A stretch of DNA of 34,215 nt. Source: Streptosporangiales bacterium. GTDB lineage: Bacteria > Actinomycetota > Actinomycetes > Streptosporangiales > Streptosporangiaceae. Position 1 is the stretch's first letter. Each line of letters begins with the position of its first letter. The stretch is taken from assembly GCA_009784565.1 (NCBI GenBank), contig WRBL01000025.1:1-34215 (forward strand). Reading direction: 5' to 3'. A program made the translations under genes and the position numbers. Below, one piece after another: positions 7,497 to 15,734 of the stretch. The notes beneath the pieces were generated by a model. It was not told where the DNA came from, searched no databases, and worked only from the letters and a program-made list of their open reading frames with translations.

Positions 7497-9169
7497 GTGA
7501 CCAAGACGCAGTAAAGATTCCCGAGGGACTCTCGGGCGTCGGCGGCTGGCTGGACGACCGGTTCCACGCCGCGGGCGGCGTGCGCGTGCTGATGCGCAAG
7601 GTCTTCCCGGACCACTGGTCCTTCATGCTCGGCGAGATCGCGCTCTGGTCGTTCGTCATCCTCCTGCTGACGGGCACCTACCTGGCGCTGTTCTTCGTGC
7701 CGTCGATGCAGGACGTCGTGTACCACGGCTCCTACGCCAAGCTGAACGGCATCACGATGTCGCAGGCGTACGAGTCGACGCTGCGGATCTCCTTCGACAT
7801 CCGCGGCGGCCTGCTGGTCCGGCAGATCCACCACTGGGCCGCGAACCTGTTCATGGTCGCGATCTTCGCGCACATGCTCCGCGTGTTCTTCACCGGCGCG
7901 TACCGCAAGCCGCGCGAGCTCAACTGGCTGATCGGCCTCGGGATGCTCGCGATGGGCATGCTCGAGGGCCTGTTCGGCTACTCGCTCCCGGACGACCAGC
8001 TGTCCGGCGCCGGCCTGCGGATCTTCGGCGGCGTGCTCCAGGGGATCCCGATCGTGGGCACCTACCTGTCGTTCTTCCTGTTCGGCGGGCAGTTCCCGGG
8101 CACCACGGTCGTACCGCGGATGTACATCCTGCACGTGTTCCTGGTCCCGGGCCTGATCCTGGCCCTGGTCACGGCGCACCTGTTCCTGATGTTCCACCAG
8201 AAGCACACCCAGATGCCGATGAAGGGGAACACGGAGAAGAACGTCGTCGGAGCGCCGTTCTTCCCGTACTTCCTGCTCAAGGGGCAGGCCTGGTTCTTCT
8301 TCATCTTCGGTGCCCTGGTGCTGCTGTCGACGGTGGCGCAGATCAACCCGGTGTGGATGTACGGTCCGTACACCCCGCTGGCGATCTCCTCGGCCTCGCA
8401 GCCGGACTGGTACATGGGCGTGCTGGAAGGCGCGCTGCGCGTCATGCCCGCCTGGGAGATCAACTTCCTGGGGCACACGCTGTCGCTGTCGGTGCTCCTG
8501 CCGGCCGCGGTGCCGCTCGGCATCATCTTCACCGGTGCCGGGCTGTGGCCGTTCTTCGAGCAGTGGGCGACCGGGGACAAGCGGATCCACAACATCAACG
8601 ACCGGCCGCGCAACGCTCCGGTGCGCACCGGCATCGGCGTGGCGGCGGTCGCCTTCTACGGAATCCTGTGGGCGGAGGGCGCGAACGACGTCCTCGCCGA
8701 CCGGTTCCAGGTGCCGCTCTACACGATCACCTGGATCGCGCGGATCGCGATGTTCGTCGTGCCGATCGGCGGCTACTTCATCACCAAGCGGATCTGTATC
8801 GGCCTGCAGCGGGCGGACGCGCGGATCGTGGCCCACGGCTACGAGAGCGGCATCCTGAGGCAGATGCCGGACGGCGAGTTCATCGAGGTCCACACCCCGG
8901 CCACCGAGGAAGAGCTGGCGGTGCTGGACTCCCGGGTGATCCCGACGGCGCTGCCGTCGGGCGAGGAGACGGACGCCAACGGCGTGCCCGCTCCGAGTTC
9001 CCGGGGCCTCATGGGCAAGGCCCGGTCGATCGCCAACCGCGCCTTCACCGAGGAGGTCGAGCCGATGGAAGACCACGGCCACGGCCATGGTGACGGCCAC
9101 GGCGAGGTCTCCGGCGGCGAGCACGCCGCGGTGGGCTCCGGCTCGTCCGAGGAGCACGATCACGAGTGA
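7493..9169 (+). CDS. qcrB: Cytochrome bc1 complex cytochrome b subunit
   Basis: QcrB holds haems bL and bH and the quinone sites of the bc1 complex. The 558-residue protein contains RQIHHWAANLFMVAIFAHML (haem-ligand histidines), FLFGGQFPGTT and the PDWY quinol-oxidation motif, and a long series of hydrophobic helices. I chose the ATG at 7493, which overlaps the qcrA stop, over an upstream open-frame start at 7325 that would add arginine-rich shadow residues. The C-terminal extension beyond about residue 470 is typical of actinobacterial QcrB. Its last 33 residues are unusual: seven histidines among Gly, Asp and Glu, ending in EEHDHE. The mycobacterial homologue is the target of Q203/telacebec. 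Confidence 0.96.
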   Translation: MSDQDAVKIPEGLSGVGGWLDDRFHAAGGVRVLMRKVFPDHWSFMLGEIALWSFVILLLTGTYLALFFVPSMQDVVYHGSYAKLNGITMSQAYESTLRISFDIRGGLLVRQIHHWAANLFMVAIFAHMLRVFFTGAYRKPRELNWLIGLGMLAMGMLEGLFGYSLPDDQLSGAGLRIFGGVLQGIPIVGTYLSFFLFGGQFPGTTVVPRMYILHVFLVPGLILALVTAHLFLMFHQKHTQMPMKGNTEKNVVGAPFFPYFLLKGQAWFFFIFGALVLLSTVAQINPVWMYGPYTPLAISSASQPDWYMGVLEGALRVMPAWEINFLGHTLSLSVLLPAAVPLGIIFTGAGLWPFFEQWATGDKRIHNINDRPRNAPVRTGIGVAAVAFYGILWAEGANDVLADRFQVPLYTITWIARIAMFVVPIGGYFITKRICIGLQRADARIVAHGYESGILRQMPDGEFIEVHTPATEEELAVLDSRVIPTALPSGEETDANGVPAPSSRGLMGKARSIANRAFTEEVEPMEDHGHGHGDGHGEVSGGEHAAVGSGSSEEHDHE

Positions 9170-9216
9170 CGCGAGCGGGGCCGGCTCCGGCTAGCCCCGT
9201 TCCTGTTTGCCACGCA

Positions 9217-9256
9217 GAACGCCCCGGCACCGCATCTCAGCGGAGCCGGGGCGTTC
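9217..9256. terminator. Bidirectional terminator between qcrB and the RAM-domain gene
   Basis: A perfect 12-bp stem, GAACGCCCCGGC (9217-9228) with GCCGGGGCGTTC (9245-9256), encloses a 16-base loop. It lies between convergent genes, 47 bases past the qcrB stop and 17 bases from the next stop, and can serve both strands. The flanking T-tract is minimal, which is common in high-GC actinobacteria. Confidence 0.8.
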
Positions 9257-9273
9257 TTGCGCCCCAGGGACCG

Positions 9274-9555
9274 TCAGTCGGACAGGCCGATGGAGAAGGC
9301 CGCCTCGAGGTCGTGCCGCGAGTAGGTCCGGAACGCGATGTGCGTCTCGGTCGAGATCACGCCGGGGATCTTGTTGAGGGTGCCGGGGATGACGTCCGAG
9401 AGCTCATCGTGCGTCCGCACGCGGACCAGGGCGACCAGGTCGAAGTCGCCGGTGATCGAGTAGACCTCGCTCACCGCCGGGATCTGCGCGATGGACTCGG
9501 CGACCTCCGGGATGCGCTGGATGTCGGCCTTGATCATGACGATGGCGGTGACCAA
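9274..9555 (-). CDS. Stand-alone RAM-domain protein (Lrp/AsnC ligand-binding domain)
   Basis: This 93-residue protein is the effector-binding/oligomerisation (RAM) half of an Lrp/AsnC regulator without a DNA-binding domain. It shows the alternating beta-alpha-beta pattern with the turn SEVYSITGDFDLVALVRV and PGVISTETHIAFRTY. Such single-domain proteins occur widely in actinobacteria and may bind amino acids or modulate full-length Lrp proteins. The predicted start is TTG at 9555, supported by GGAGG (plus-strand 9562-9566) seven bases upstream; an in-frame ATG six codons later has no ribosome site. It follows the exonuclease gene by 15 bases on the same strand, so the two are likely co-transcribed. 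The ligand is not predictable. Confidence 0.85.
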   Translation of the reverse strand: MVTAIVMIKADIQRIPEVAESIAQIPAVSEVYSITGDFDLVALVRVRTHDELSDVIPGTLNKIPGVISTETHIAFRTYSRHDLEAAFSIGLSD

Positions 9556-9570
9556 TGGGTGCCTCCGTTG

Positions 9571-10335
9571 TCAACTGGACGGCGCGCTGCCGGGCCTTAC
9601 CCTATCGGCCGGCTCCCCGGCCTCCGCCCGCGCCTCGGCGGCCTGAGCCTGGGCCAGGGCCGCGGCGGCCCGGGCCTCGGCGGCCTGGGCGGCCTCCAGG
9701 GTCTCCAGCCACGGGGTGAGCTCGGCGATGGTGGTGACGCCCCGGGCCTCGAGGCGCTCCAGCAGATGGCGCAGCACCGACGCGGTCGCGCGGGCATCGT
9801 CCAGCGCCCGGTGGGTGGGCAGGGTCGGCGTGCCGAAGAACCCGGCCAGCGTCCCCAGCTTGCGGTCGGCCACCTCGTCCGGCGAGGTCATCAGCTGCCG
9901 GGCCAGCCGCAGCGTGTCCACGATCGGGTACCCGGGCCACTCCAGGCCGGAGGCCTGGCAGGCCGCGCTCAGGAAGGCGACGTCGAACGGAGCGTTGTGC
10001 GCCGAGAGCACGCAGCCCCGGGAGAAGGCCAGCAGTCCGGGAAGCACCGCGGCGACCGGCGGGGCGGGGGCCAGGATCTGGTCATCGAGGCCGGTGAGCT
10101 CGGAGATGGGCCCCGGCACCGGCGCGCCCGGGTTGACGAGCGAGGTGAATTCCGCGACTACCGCTCCCTGGCGGATCCGGACCGCCCCGATCTCGGTGAT
10201 GGCGGCCTCCTCCGGCGTCCAGCCGGTGGTCTCCACGTCCACGACGACGTACTCCAGGTCGGCGAGCCGGTCCCGGGCGAGCGGCTGGGGAACGCCGGCC
10301 TCTGCCGCCGCGTACACGATCTTCGCCTCATTCAT
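9571..10335 (-). CDS. DEDDh-family 3'-5' exonuclease (DnaQ-like)
   Basis: This 254-residue protein has the three exonuclease motifs of the DnaQ/epsilon fold: DVETTG (Exo I, Asp and Glu), SAHNAPFDVAFL (Exo II) and HRALDDARAT (Exo III, catalytic His and Asp). It probably trims DNA 3' ends in proofreading or repair, though RNA substrates occur in this family. The C-terminal 60 residues are an Ala/Glu-rich probable helix. It is shorter than the mycobacterial neighbour Rv2191, which adds a UvrC-like nuclease domain. I chose the ATG at 10335 (MNEAKIVYAAAE); an upstream frame start at 10404 adds residues not typical of the fold. The RAM-domain gene follows after 15 bases. Confidence 0.88.
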   Translation of the reverse strand: MNEAKIVYAAAEAGVPQPLARDRLADLEYVVVDVETTGWTPEEAAITEIGAVRIRQGAVVAEFTSLVNPGAPVPGPISELTGLDDQILAPAPPVAAVLPGLLAFSRGCVLSAHNAPFDVAFLSAACQASGLEWPGYPIVDTLRLARQLMTSPDEVADRKLGTLAGFFGTPTLPTHRALDDARATASVLRHLLERLEARGVTTIAELTPWLETLEAAQAAEARAAAALAQAQAAEARAEAGEPADRVRPGSAPSS

Positions 10336-10514
10336 GGGACAACCGTAGACGGGGCCACTGACATTTTCGGGAAATCCGCCAACCCAGCGCCTGCTCGGAG
10401 TCACATCCCGGTCACGCTCGCCGTCCCGGGGCGGCCGCGGCGGACGGCCCGGTTACGGCCTCACAGTGACCCGCAGGCCCTTCGTAAGACAATAATCATC
10501 TTTGCCGGAATCGG

Positions 10515-10544
10515 TTGAAGTGTCACCTGTTCCCTCAATAGCCT
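10515..10544 (+). promoter_or_regulatory. Promoter of the NlpC/P60 gene, about 100-base leader
   Basis: TTGAAG (10515-10520) and TAGCCT (10539-10544) are separated by 18 bases, a good actinobacterial housekeeping promoter. Transcription would start near 10551, leaving a leader of about 100 bases before the GTG. The leader contains short stems, such as CGCC-GCGAA-GGCG, and ends in the strong ribosome site GGGGGAGGG (from 10635). The whole gene-free stretch 10336-10651 otherwise holds only this and a slightly AT-rich patch at 10476-10500 that may contain the divergent promoter of the exonuclease gene. Confidence 0.5.
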
Positions 10545-10651
10545 GGTCAGCGCCTAGATGTGACCGGCCACTGTGGGGAGTCGCCGCGAAGGCGCCGAGA
10601 TGTCGGCTGAGGGTCCGGGCTGGTTTCTGTCCCGGGGGAGGGTGAAATATC

Positions 10652-11728
10652 GTGTCAATAACGGTACGTGAGCGTATTGCGGCGCGTTTGTCGAGGTCCA
10701 GACGGAGTCTTGCCATTGTGGCCGCCGTCTTGCTGGCGGCCGGAGCCGCGACCGGAGTGGCCTCGGTCGCGACGGCCCAGCCGCAGCCGACGATGAACCA
10801 GGTGGAAGCACAGGTCAACCAGCTGACGTCCCAGTTCGACCACGCGAGCGAGCAGTATGACTCCACGGAACAGAAGCTCACGGACGCCAAGGCGAAGCTG
10901 AACCAGGTCAACAAGGACATGGCCGTTAAGAAGAAGGCCTACACGACCGACCGGGCCAAGGTCGTCCAGATCGCCAACGCGTCGTTCGAGGACTCCGGCC
11001 AGACGTCCCTGGCCGGGCTGCTGACCACCGGCAGCCCCTCCAAGGTGCTGAACGAGGCGTCCATGATCACGGAGATCGCGGGCGCCCGCAACGAGGAGGC
11101 CAACCAGTTCCTGACCGCCGCGCGGTCCCTGCAGAGCGTCCAGCAGTCGCAGAAGCGGACCGAGACGGGCATCGCCCAGCTGGCGTCGAAGCAGGAGAAG
11201 ACGAAGAATCAGGCTCAGCAGGCGCTGGACAGCGAGAAGTCCAAGCTGGCCTCGCTGACCGAGCAGCAGAAGCAGCAGGTCGAGGCGAAGACCCTGGGCG
11301 GCGGCTCCAGCTCGAGCAGCAACCCGGTCAAGAGCGCCATCACCTCGGTGACCGGGTCCGGCAACGCGTCGAAGGCCGTCGCCTACGACCTGCAGATGGC
11401 CCAGGACTCCTGTGCTTACGTCTACGGGGCCACCGGGCCGTGCTCGGCTGGGTTCGACTGCTCGGGCCTGCAGATGGCGGCCTGGGCCTCGGCCGGGGTG
11501 AACATCCCCCGTACCACCCAGGAGCAGTGGGCGTCGCTGCCGCACATCTCCATGTCCGACCTCCAGCCCGGCGACCTCATCTACTACGACGGCGAGGATC
11601 ACGTCGCAATGTACGTGGGCAACGGGAACATCGTGGACGCACCGCAAACCGGCCAGGACGTCACGGAGAGACCGATGAACACGGACTGGTACCAGCAGAA
11701 CGAGGACGGAGCCGTCCGGCCGGGCTAA
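10652..11728 (+). CDS. Secreted NlpC/P60 peptidoglycan endopeptidase (RipA-like)
   Basis: This 358-residue cell-wall hydrolase probably cleaves the D-Glu-diaminopimelate bond in peptide stems. It has an N-terminal signal or anchor (basic residues 7-18, hydrophobic 19-42), two long coiled-coil segments (about 48-105 and 145-215) that resemble the inhibitory helical region of RipA, a Gly/Ser linker (216-224) and a C-terminal NlpC/P60 domain (about 241-358). Cys270 in FDCSG and His317 in DHVAMYVG are the expected catalytic pair; the third polar position is less clear (VDAP). Two extra cysteines, Cys254 and Cys264, precede the active site and could form a disulfide. The GTG start follows GGGGGAGGG. 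The position beside pimB matches mycobacterial Rv2190c. Confidence 0.92.
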   Translation: MSITVRERIAARLSRSRRSLAIVAAVLLAAGAATGVASVATAQPQPTMNQVEAQVNQLTSQFDHASEQYDSTEQKLTDAKAKLNQVNKDMAVKKKAYTTDRAKVVQIANASFEDSGQTSLAGLLTTGSPSKVLNEASMITEIAGARNEEANQFLTAARSLQSVQQSQKRTETGIAQLASKQEKTKNQAQQALDSEKSKLASLTEQQKQQVEAKTLGGGSSSSSNPVKSAITSVTGSGNASKAVAYDLQMAQDSCAYVYGATGPCSAGFDCSGLQMAAWASAGVNIPRTTQEQWASLPHISMSDLQPGDLIYYDGEDHVAMYVGNGNIVDAPQTGQDVTERPMNTDWYQQNEDGAVRPG

Positions 11729-11782
11729 GTCCGGCCGCACGCTTCCCGCGGCGCATGGAGACCCCAATACACTGAGGTTGCC

Positions 11783-12913
11783 ATGCGCCGCACGCTTATC
11801 GTCACCAATGACTTCCCGCCCCGTCAGGGCGGCATTCAGTCATTCATCCACTCCCTCGCCCTCCGCCTCCCGCCGGAGCGCCTGACGGTCTACGCCCCCA
11901 AGTGGGACGGCGACGCCGCGTTCGACCGGGCCCAGCCGTTCGAGGTGATCCGCCACCCCACGTCGCTGATGATCGGGGGCCCGTCGGTGACCAGCCGCGC
12001 GGTCGCGATCGCGAAGGAGAAGAAGGCCGAGGCCGTCGTCTTCGGCGCCGCGGCCCCGCTGGGCCTGATCACGCCGGCCCTGCGCCGGGCGGGGGTCGAG
12101 CGGGCGGTCGCGATCACCCACGGCCACGAGGCCGGATGGGCCGCGCTGCCGGGCGCCCGCGCGCTCCTGCACCGGATCGGGGAAGAGACCGACGTCGTCA
12201 CCTACCTGGGCGAGTACTTCCGGGTCCGGGTCTCCCGCGCGCTGTCCGCGGGCGCCGGCTCGCGCATGCTGCGGCTGGTACCGGGCGTGGACGCGGAACG
12301 GTTCCGGCCCGATCCGGAGGCCGGCCGGGCGATCCGGGAACGGCACGGGCTGACCGGGCGTCCCGTGGTGGTGTGCGTGTCCCGCCTGGTGCCGCGCAAG
12401 GGCCAGGACACCCTCGTCCGGGCCTGGCCGGAGGTCCTGAAGCGGGTCCCCGACGCCTCGCTGCTCATCGTGGGCGGCGGTCCGTACCTGAAAACCCTCA
12501 AGCGCCTGGCCGAACGGATCGGGGTATCCGCTCACGTCACCTTCACCGGCTCGGTCGCCTCCGAAGAGCTCCCGGCCCACTACTGTGCCGGTGACGTGTT
12601 CGCCATGCCGTGCCGGACCCGCCGGGGCGGACTCGACGTGGAGGGGCTGGGCATCGTGTACCTCGAGGCCTCGGCCGCCGGGCTGCCGGTGATCGGCGGG
12701 GACTCCGGCGGGGCCCCCGACGCGATCTCCGAGGGCGACTCCGGGTTCGTGGTACCGGGCCGGGACACCGGGGCGCTCGCCGCGCGCGTCACCGAGCTGC
12801 TGGCGGATCCGGCGCGGGCCCGGGCGATCGGGGAGAAGGGCCGGGCCTGGGTCGAACGAGACTGGTCCTGGGAGCAGGCCGCCGCCCGCCTGCGGGCCAT
12901 CATCGACGCGTAA
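11783..12913 (+). CDS. pimB: GT4-family glycosyltransferase, PimB-like mannosyltransferase
   Basis: The protein (376 residues) is a GT-B retaining glycosyltransferase that most resembles the enzyme adding the second mannose to phosphatidylinositol monomannoside on the inner face of the membrane. Features are the N-terminal LIVTNDFPPRQGGIQSFIHS with the Gly-Gly loop, the mid-protein VVCVSRLVPRKGQDTLVRAW (sugar-nucleotide domain opening), and the EX7E element in VEGLGIVYLEASAAGLPVI. The start ATG follows GAGG with a five-base spacer and a possible -10 TACACT (11768-11773). In mycobacteria the orthologue Rv2188c lies in the same order between an NlpC/P60 gene and fadD15. Substrate assignment is by similarity; other GDP-mannose-dependent GT4 activities are possible. 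Confidence 0.85.
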   Translation: MRRTLIVTNDFPPRQGGIQSFIHSLALRLPPERLTVYAPKWDGDAAFDRAQPFEVIRHPTSLMIGGPSVTSRAVAIAKEKKAEAVVFGAAAPLGLITPALRRAGVERAVAITHGHEAGWAALPGARALLHRIGEETDVVTYLGEYFRVRVSRALSAGAGSRMLRLVPGVDAERFRPDPEAGRAIRERHGLTGRPVVVCVSRLVPRKGQDTLVRAWPEVLKRVPDASLLIVGGGPYLKTLKRLAERIGVSAHVTFTGSVASEELPAHYCAGDVFAMPCRTRRGGLDVEGLGIVYLEASAAGLPVIGGDSGGAPDAISEGDSGFVVPGRDTGALAARVTELLADPARARAIGEKGRAWVERDWSWEQAAARLRAIIDA

Positions 12914-12918
12914 AAGCG

Positions 12919-12955
12919 TCCGGCCCCGTCCACCGCGAGGGCGGACGGGGCCGGA
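12919..12955. terminator. Bidirectional terminator between pimB and the acyl-CoA synthetase gene
   Basis: A perfect 13-bp stem, TCCGGCCCCGTCC (12919-12931) with GGACGGGGCCGGA (12943-12955), has an 11-base loop. It begins six bases after the pimB stop and lies between convergent genes, so it likely ends both transcripts. On the minus strand the stem is followed by TTTT. Confidence 0.85.
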
Positions 12956-12982
12956 GCGCGCTAAGGCCAGGCTCAGCCGGGG

Positions 12983-14785
12983 CTAGCGGGTGAAGAGTGC
13001 GTCGATGTCGGCCGCACGCTCCTTGGCGATGACGTTCCGCTTGATGCCCAGCTTGGCGGACAGCTGGCCGCCTTCCTGGGTGAAGTCGCCGTCCAGGATC
13101 CGGAACTTGCGGATCGACTCCGCCCGGGAGACGGCGCTGTTGGCGTCGTCGACCGCGGACTGGATGGCGGCCACCAGGTCGGGGTCGTCGCGCAGGTCCG
13201 CGACGGTGGCGCGGGCCGGCTTGCCGAGCCGCTCCTTCCACGGGCCGAAGGTCTCGGAGTCGATCGTGATCAGCGCGCCGATGAACGGCTGGCCGTCGCC
13301 GACGACCATGCACTGGCTGATCAGGAGGTTGGCGCGGAGCCGGTCCTCGAGCAGGGTGGGGGAGACGTTCTTACCGCCCGCCGTGACGAGGATTTCCTTC
13401 TTGCGGCCGGTGATGAACAGGAAGCCCTCATCGTCGATGATCCCGATGTCGCCGGTCTTGTACCAGCCGTCGGGCGTGAAAGCGTCCTTGGTGGCCTGGT
13501 CGTTGCGCCAGTAGGCCGGGATGATCGACTTGCCGCGGGCCAGGATCTCGCCGTCGTCGGCGATACGGAGGGAGACGCCCGGGACCGGCTGGCCGACGCT
13601 GCCGATCTTCTGCCGCTCGGGCCGGTTGACCGCCAGCGGGGCGGTGCTCTCGGTCAGGCCGTAGCCCTCGACGATGGGCACGCCGATGCCGCGGAAGAAG
13701 TGACCGATCCGCGGGGACAGGGCGGCGCCGCCGGAGACGGCGGCCTGGGCCCGGCCGCCGAGCGCGGCGCGCAGCTTGCCGTAGACCAGCTTGTCGAAGA
13801 TGGCGTGCTGGAGCTTGATGCCCAGGGACGCTCCGTGCCCCGCCTCCATCGCCTCGCTGTAGGCGACGGCGACGTCCACGGCCTTGTGGAAGATCTTGCC
13901 CTTGCCCTCGCCGATGGCCTTCTGCTCGGCCGTGTTGTAGACCTTCTCGAAGACGCGCGGCACCGCGAGCACGAAGCTCGGCTTGAAGCTGTCCAGCGCC
14001 GGCAGCAGCTGGCTGAGGTCGCCCTGGTGGCCCAGGATGACGCCGGCCTCCAGGCAGGTGGCCTGGATGATCCGCGCGAACACGTGGGCCAGCGGCAGGA
14101 ACATCACCGTGGACGACTGGTCAAGCTGCGCCAGGCCGTGCAGCGGTCCCAGGAAGCAGTTGCGGGACACCGTGAGAAGGTTCTCGTGGGTGACCTCGCA
14201 GCCCTTGGAACGGCCGGTGGTCCCGGAGGTGTAGATGATCGTCGCCAGGCTGGCCGCGTGCGCGGTCCGGGTGCGCTCGGCCACGACGTCGTCGCTGATG
14301 CCGGCGCCGGCCGCGATCAGGTCGTGCAGGTGGATGTCGATTCGCCACAGGTACTGCAGGTTGACCAGCCGGTCGCGCGACTGGCCGACCAGGCGCTCGA
14401 AGTCCTCAGTCTCGACGAAAATGGCCTTGGCGGCGGTGTCGGTAAGGATCCACTCCGCCTGCTCCGCCGAGGACGTCTCATAGATCGGCACGACGACAAC
14501 GCCAACACACCACGCAGCGTAGTCGAAAACCGTCCACTCGTAGCGAGTGTGCGACATGATGGCGACACGGTCGCCCGGCTCAATACCCGCGGCGACCAGG
14601 CCCTTGGCCAGGGCGTAGACGTCGTCACGGAACTGGGCGGCGGTGATGTCCGCCCAGGACCCGTCCGCCCGCTGGCGGCGCAGCATGACAGCGTGCGGTT
14701 CCTCCGCAGCGCGCCGGGTCACTACGTCGGCCGCGTTTGCCGCGGCCGGAATCTCCGCCAATGGCGGAATGCTGTACTCGCGCAC
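12983..14785 (-). CDS. Long-chain fatty-acid-CoA ligase (FadD15-like AMP-binding enzyme)
   Basis: The enzyme activates long-chain fatty acids through an acyl-adenylate to acyl-CoA. Over 600 residues it shows the ANL superfamily motifs: TIIYTSGTTGRSKGC (P-loop), VEGYGLTESTA, WYKTGDIG, GRKKEILVTAGGKNVSP (hinge), and a C-terminal LSAKLGIKRNVI carrying the likely adenylation lysine. I chose the GTG at 14785 because GAGGAGAGG lies just upstream and the resulting MREYSIPP start parallels mycobacterial FadD15, also about 600 residues. A TTG at 14839 would add 18 residues. The gene is divergent from the metallophosphoesterase gene and sits between pimB and plsC, consistent with a role in membrane or cell-envelope lipid supply. 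Confidence 0.92.
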   Translation of the reverse strand: MREYSIPPLAEIPAAANAADVVTRRAAEEPHAVMLRRQRADGSWADITAAQFRDDVYALAKGLVAAGIEPGDRVAIMSHTRYEWTVFDYAAWCVGVVVVPIYETSSAEQAEWILTDTAAKAIFVETEDFERLVGQSRDRLVNLQYLWRIDIHLHDLIAAGAGISDDVVAERTRTAHAASLATIIYTSGTTGRSKGCEVTHENLLTVSRNCFLGPLHGLAQLDQSSTVMFLPLAHVFARIIQATCLEAGVILGHQGDLSQLLPALDSFKPSFVLAVPRVFEKVYNTAEQKAIGEGKGKIFHKAVDVAVAYSEAMEAGHGASLGIKLQHAIFDKLVYGKLRAALGGRAQAAVSGGAALSPRIGHFFRGIGVPIVEGYGLTESTAPLAVNRPERQKIGSVGQPVPGVSLRIADDGEILARGKSIIPAYWRNDQATKDAFTPDGWYKTGDIGIIDDEGFLFITGRKKEILVTAGGKNVSPTLLEDRLRANLLISQCMVVGDGQPFIGALITIDSETFGPWKERLGKPARATVADLRDDPDLVAAIQSAVDDANSAVSRAESIRKFRILDGDFTQEGGQLSAKLGIKRNVIAKERAADIDALFTR

Positions 14786-14918
14786 AACCCTCTCCTCGAA
14801 TTCGTCATCCCCCCACTTATGGACGACACCGCTGGTCAAGCCTAACGGACAGCCTGCAGCCTTTCCCTACTCATCGGTAACATTTTCCCTACGGATGCTT
14901 GAGCCCTATGTTGATCTC

Positions 14919-15698
14919 ATGCGAGTCCACGTAGTGAGCGATGTGCACGGGACTGCCGACGCCCTCGCAGCGGCAGGCAATGGCGCCGATATGCTGATCT
15001 GTCTTGGCGACATGCTACTGTTCCTGGACTACGCGGACCACACACAAGGGATTTTTGCGGAACTTTACGGCGCGGAACATGCCCGTACGTACATTCGCCT
15101 GCGCGCTGAGCGACGGTTCGACGAGGCCCGGCAGCTGACCGCGTCGATCGCGTCCCGGGTCACGGCCGAGCGCGGCACCGACATGCGGACGCTCACCGAG
15201 GAAGCCGCCCGCCGGCAGTACGCCCGGATGTTCGGGGCCCTGGCCGAGCCCGCCTACCTGACCTACGGGAACGTGGACGTGCCTCGCATGTGGGACACCT
15301 ACCTGAAGTCGGGCCATCACGTCATCGACGGCGGCCGCGCCGAGGTAGGCGGCATCGCCTTCGGGTTCGCCGGCGCCGGGCTGGTCTCCCCCTACCGGAC
15401 GCCGAACGAGATCAGCGAGACCGAGTTCTCGGCCAAGCTGGACGCGCTGGGGGAGGTCGACGTGATCTGCACGCACATCCCGCCCGCGGTCCCGGAACTG
15501 CTCTTCGACGTAAAAGCCCGCCGGATGGAGACGGGCAGCGGGGCCCTGCTGGAGACCATCCGCAGGATCCAGCCCCGGTACGCGTTCTTCGGTCACGTCC
15601 ATAACCCGCTCGCCCGCCGGGTCCGGATCGGGCGCACGGAATGCGTGAACGTCGGTCACTTCCGGGCCACGCGCGAGCCCTTCGTGGTCGATCTGTAA
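14919..15698 (+). CDS. Calcineurin-like metallophosphoesterase
   Basis: The 259-residue protein has the dimetal phosphoesterase signature in order: DVHG (Asp8, His10), CLGDM, YGNVD, TH in ICTHIPP, and GHVHNPLA at the C-terminal end of the core. An insert of about 70 residues between the second and third motifs is helical and Arg/Glu-rich. Substrates for this family range from phosphoproteins to nucleotides, and none can be predicted here. I chose ATG 14919 (MRVHVVSD, entering beta-1 directly); an in-frame ATG at 14895 would add eight residues. It is divergent from the acyl-CoA synthetase and followed 36 bases later by a cysteine-motif protein on the same strand. Confidence 0.82.
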   Translation: MRVHVVSDVHGTADALAAAGNGADMLICLGDMLLFLDYADHTQGIFAELYGAEHARTYIRLRAERRFDEARQLTASIASRVTAERGTDMRTLTEEAARRQYARMFGALAEPAYLTYGNVDVPRMWDTYLKSGHHVIDGGRAEVGGIAFGFAGAGLVSPYRTPNEISETEFSAKLDALGEVDVICTHIPPAVPELLFDVKARRMETGSGALLETIRRIQPRYAFFGHVHNPLARRVRIGRTECVNVGHFRATREPFVVDL

Positions 15699-15734
15699 CT
15701 CCGTGCCCTTTGCGCGGGGAGTACCGTGACGAGT

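Noticed and set aside
5727-9163. Long minus-strand open frames opposite qcrC, qcrA and qcrB
   Set aside because: They are Arg/Asp/Gly/Val-rich shadow frames of high-GC genes with perfect third-position bias on the plus strand, and match no fold I recognise.
10551-10651. Possible c-di-AMP (ydaO-type) riboswitch in the NlpC/P60 leader
   Set aside because: The gene class and a 100-base leader fit, but I could not place the conserved core elements of that riboswitch, and only short GC-rich stems are visible.
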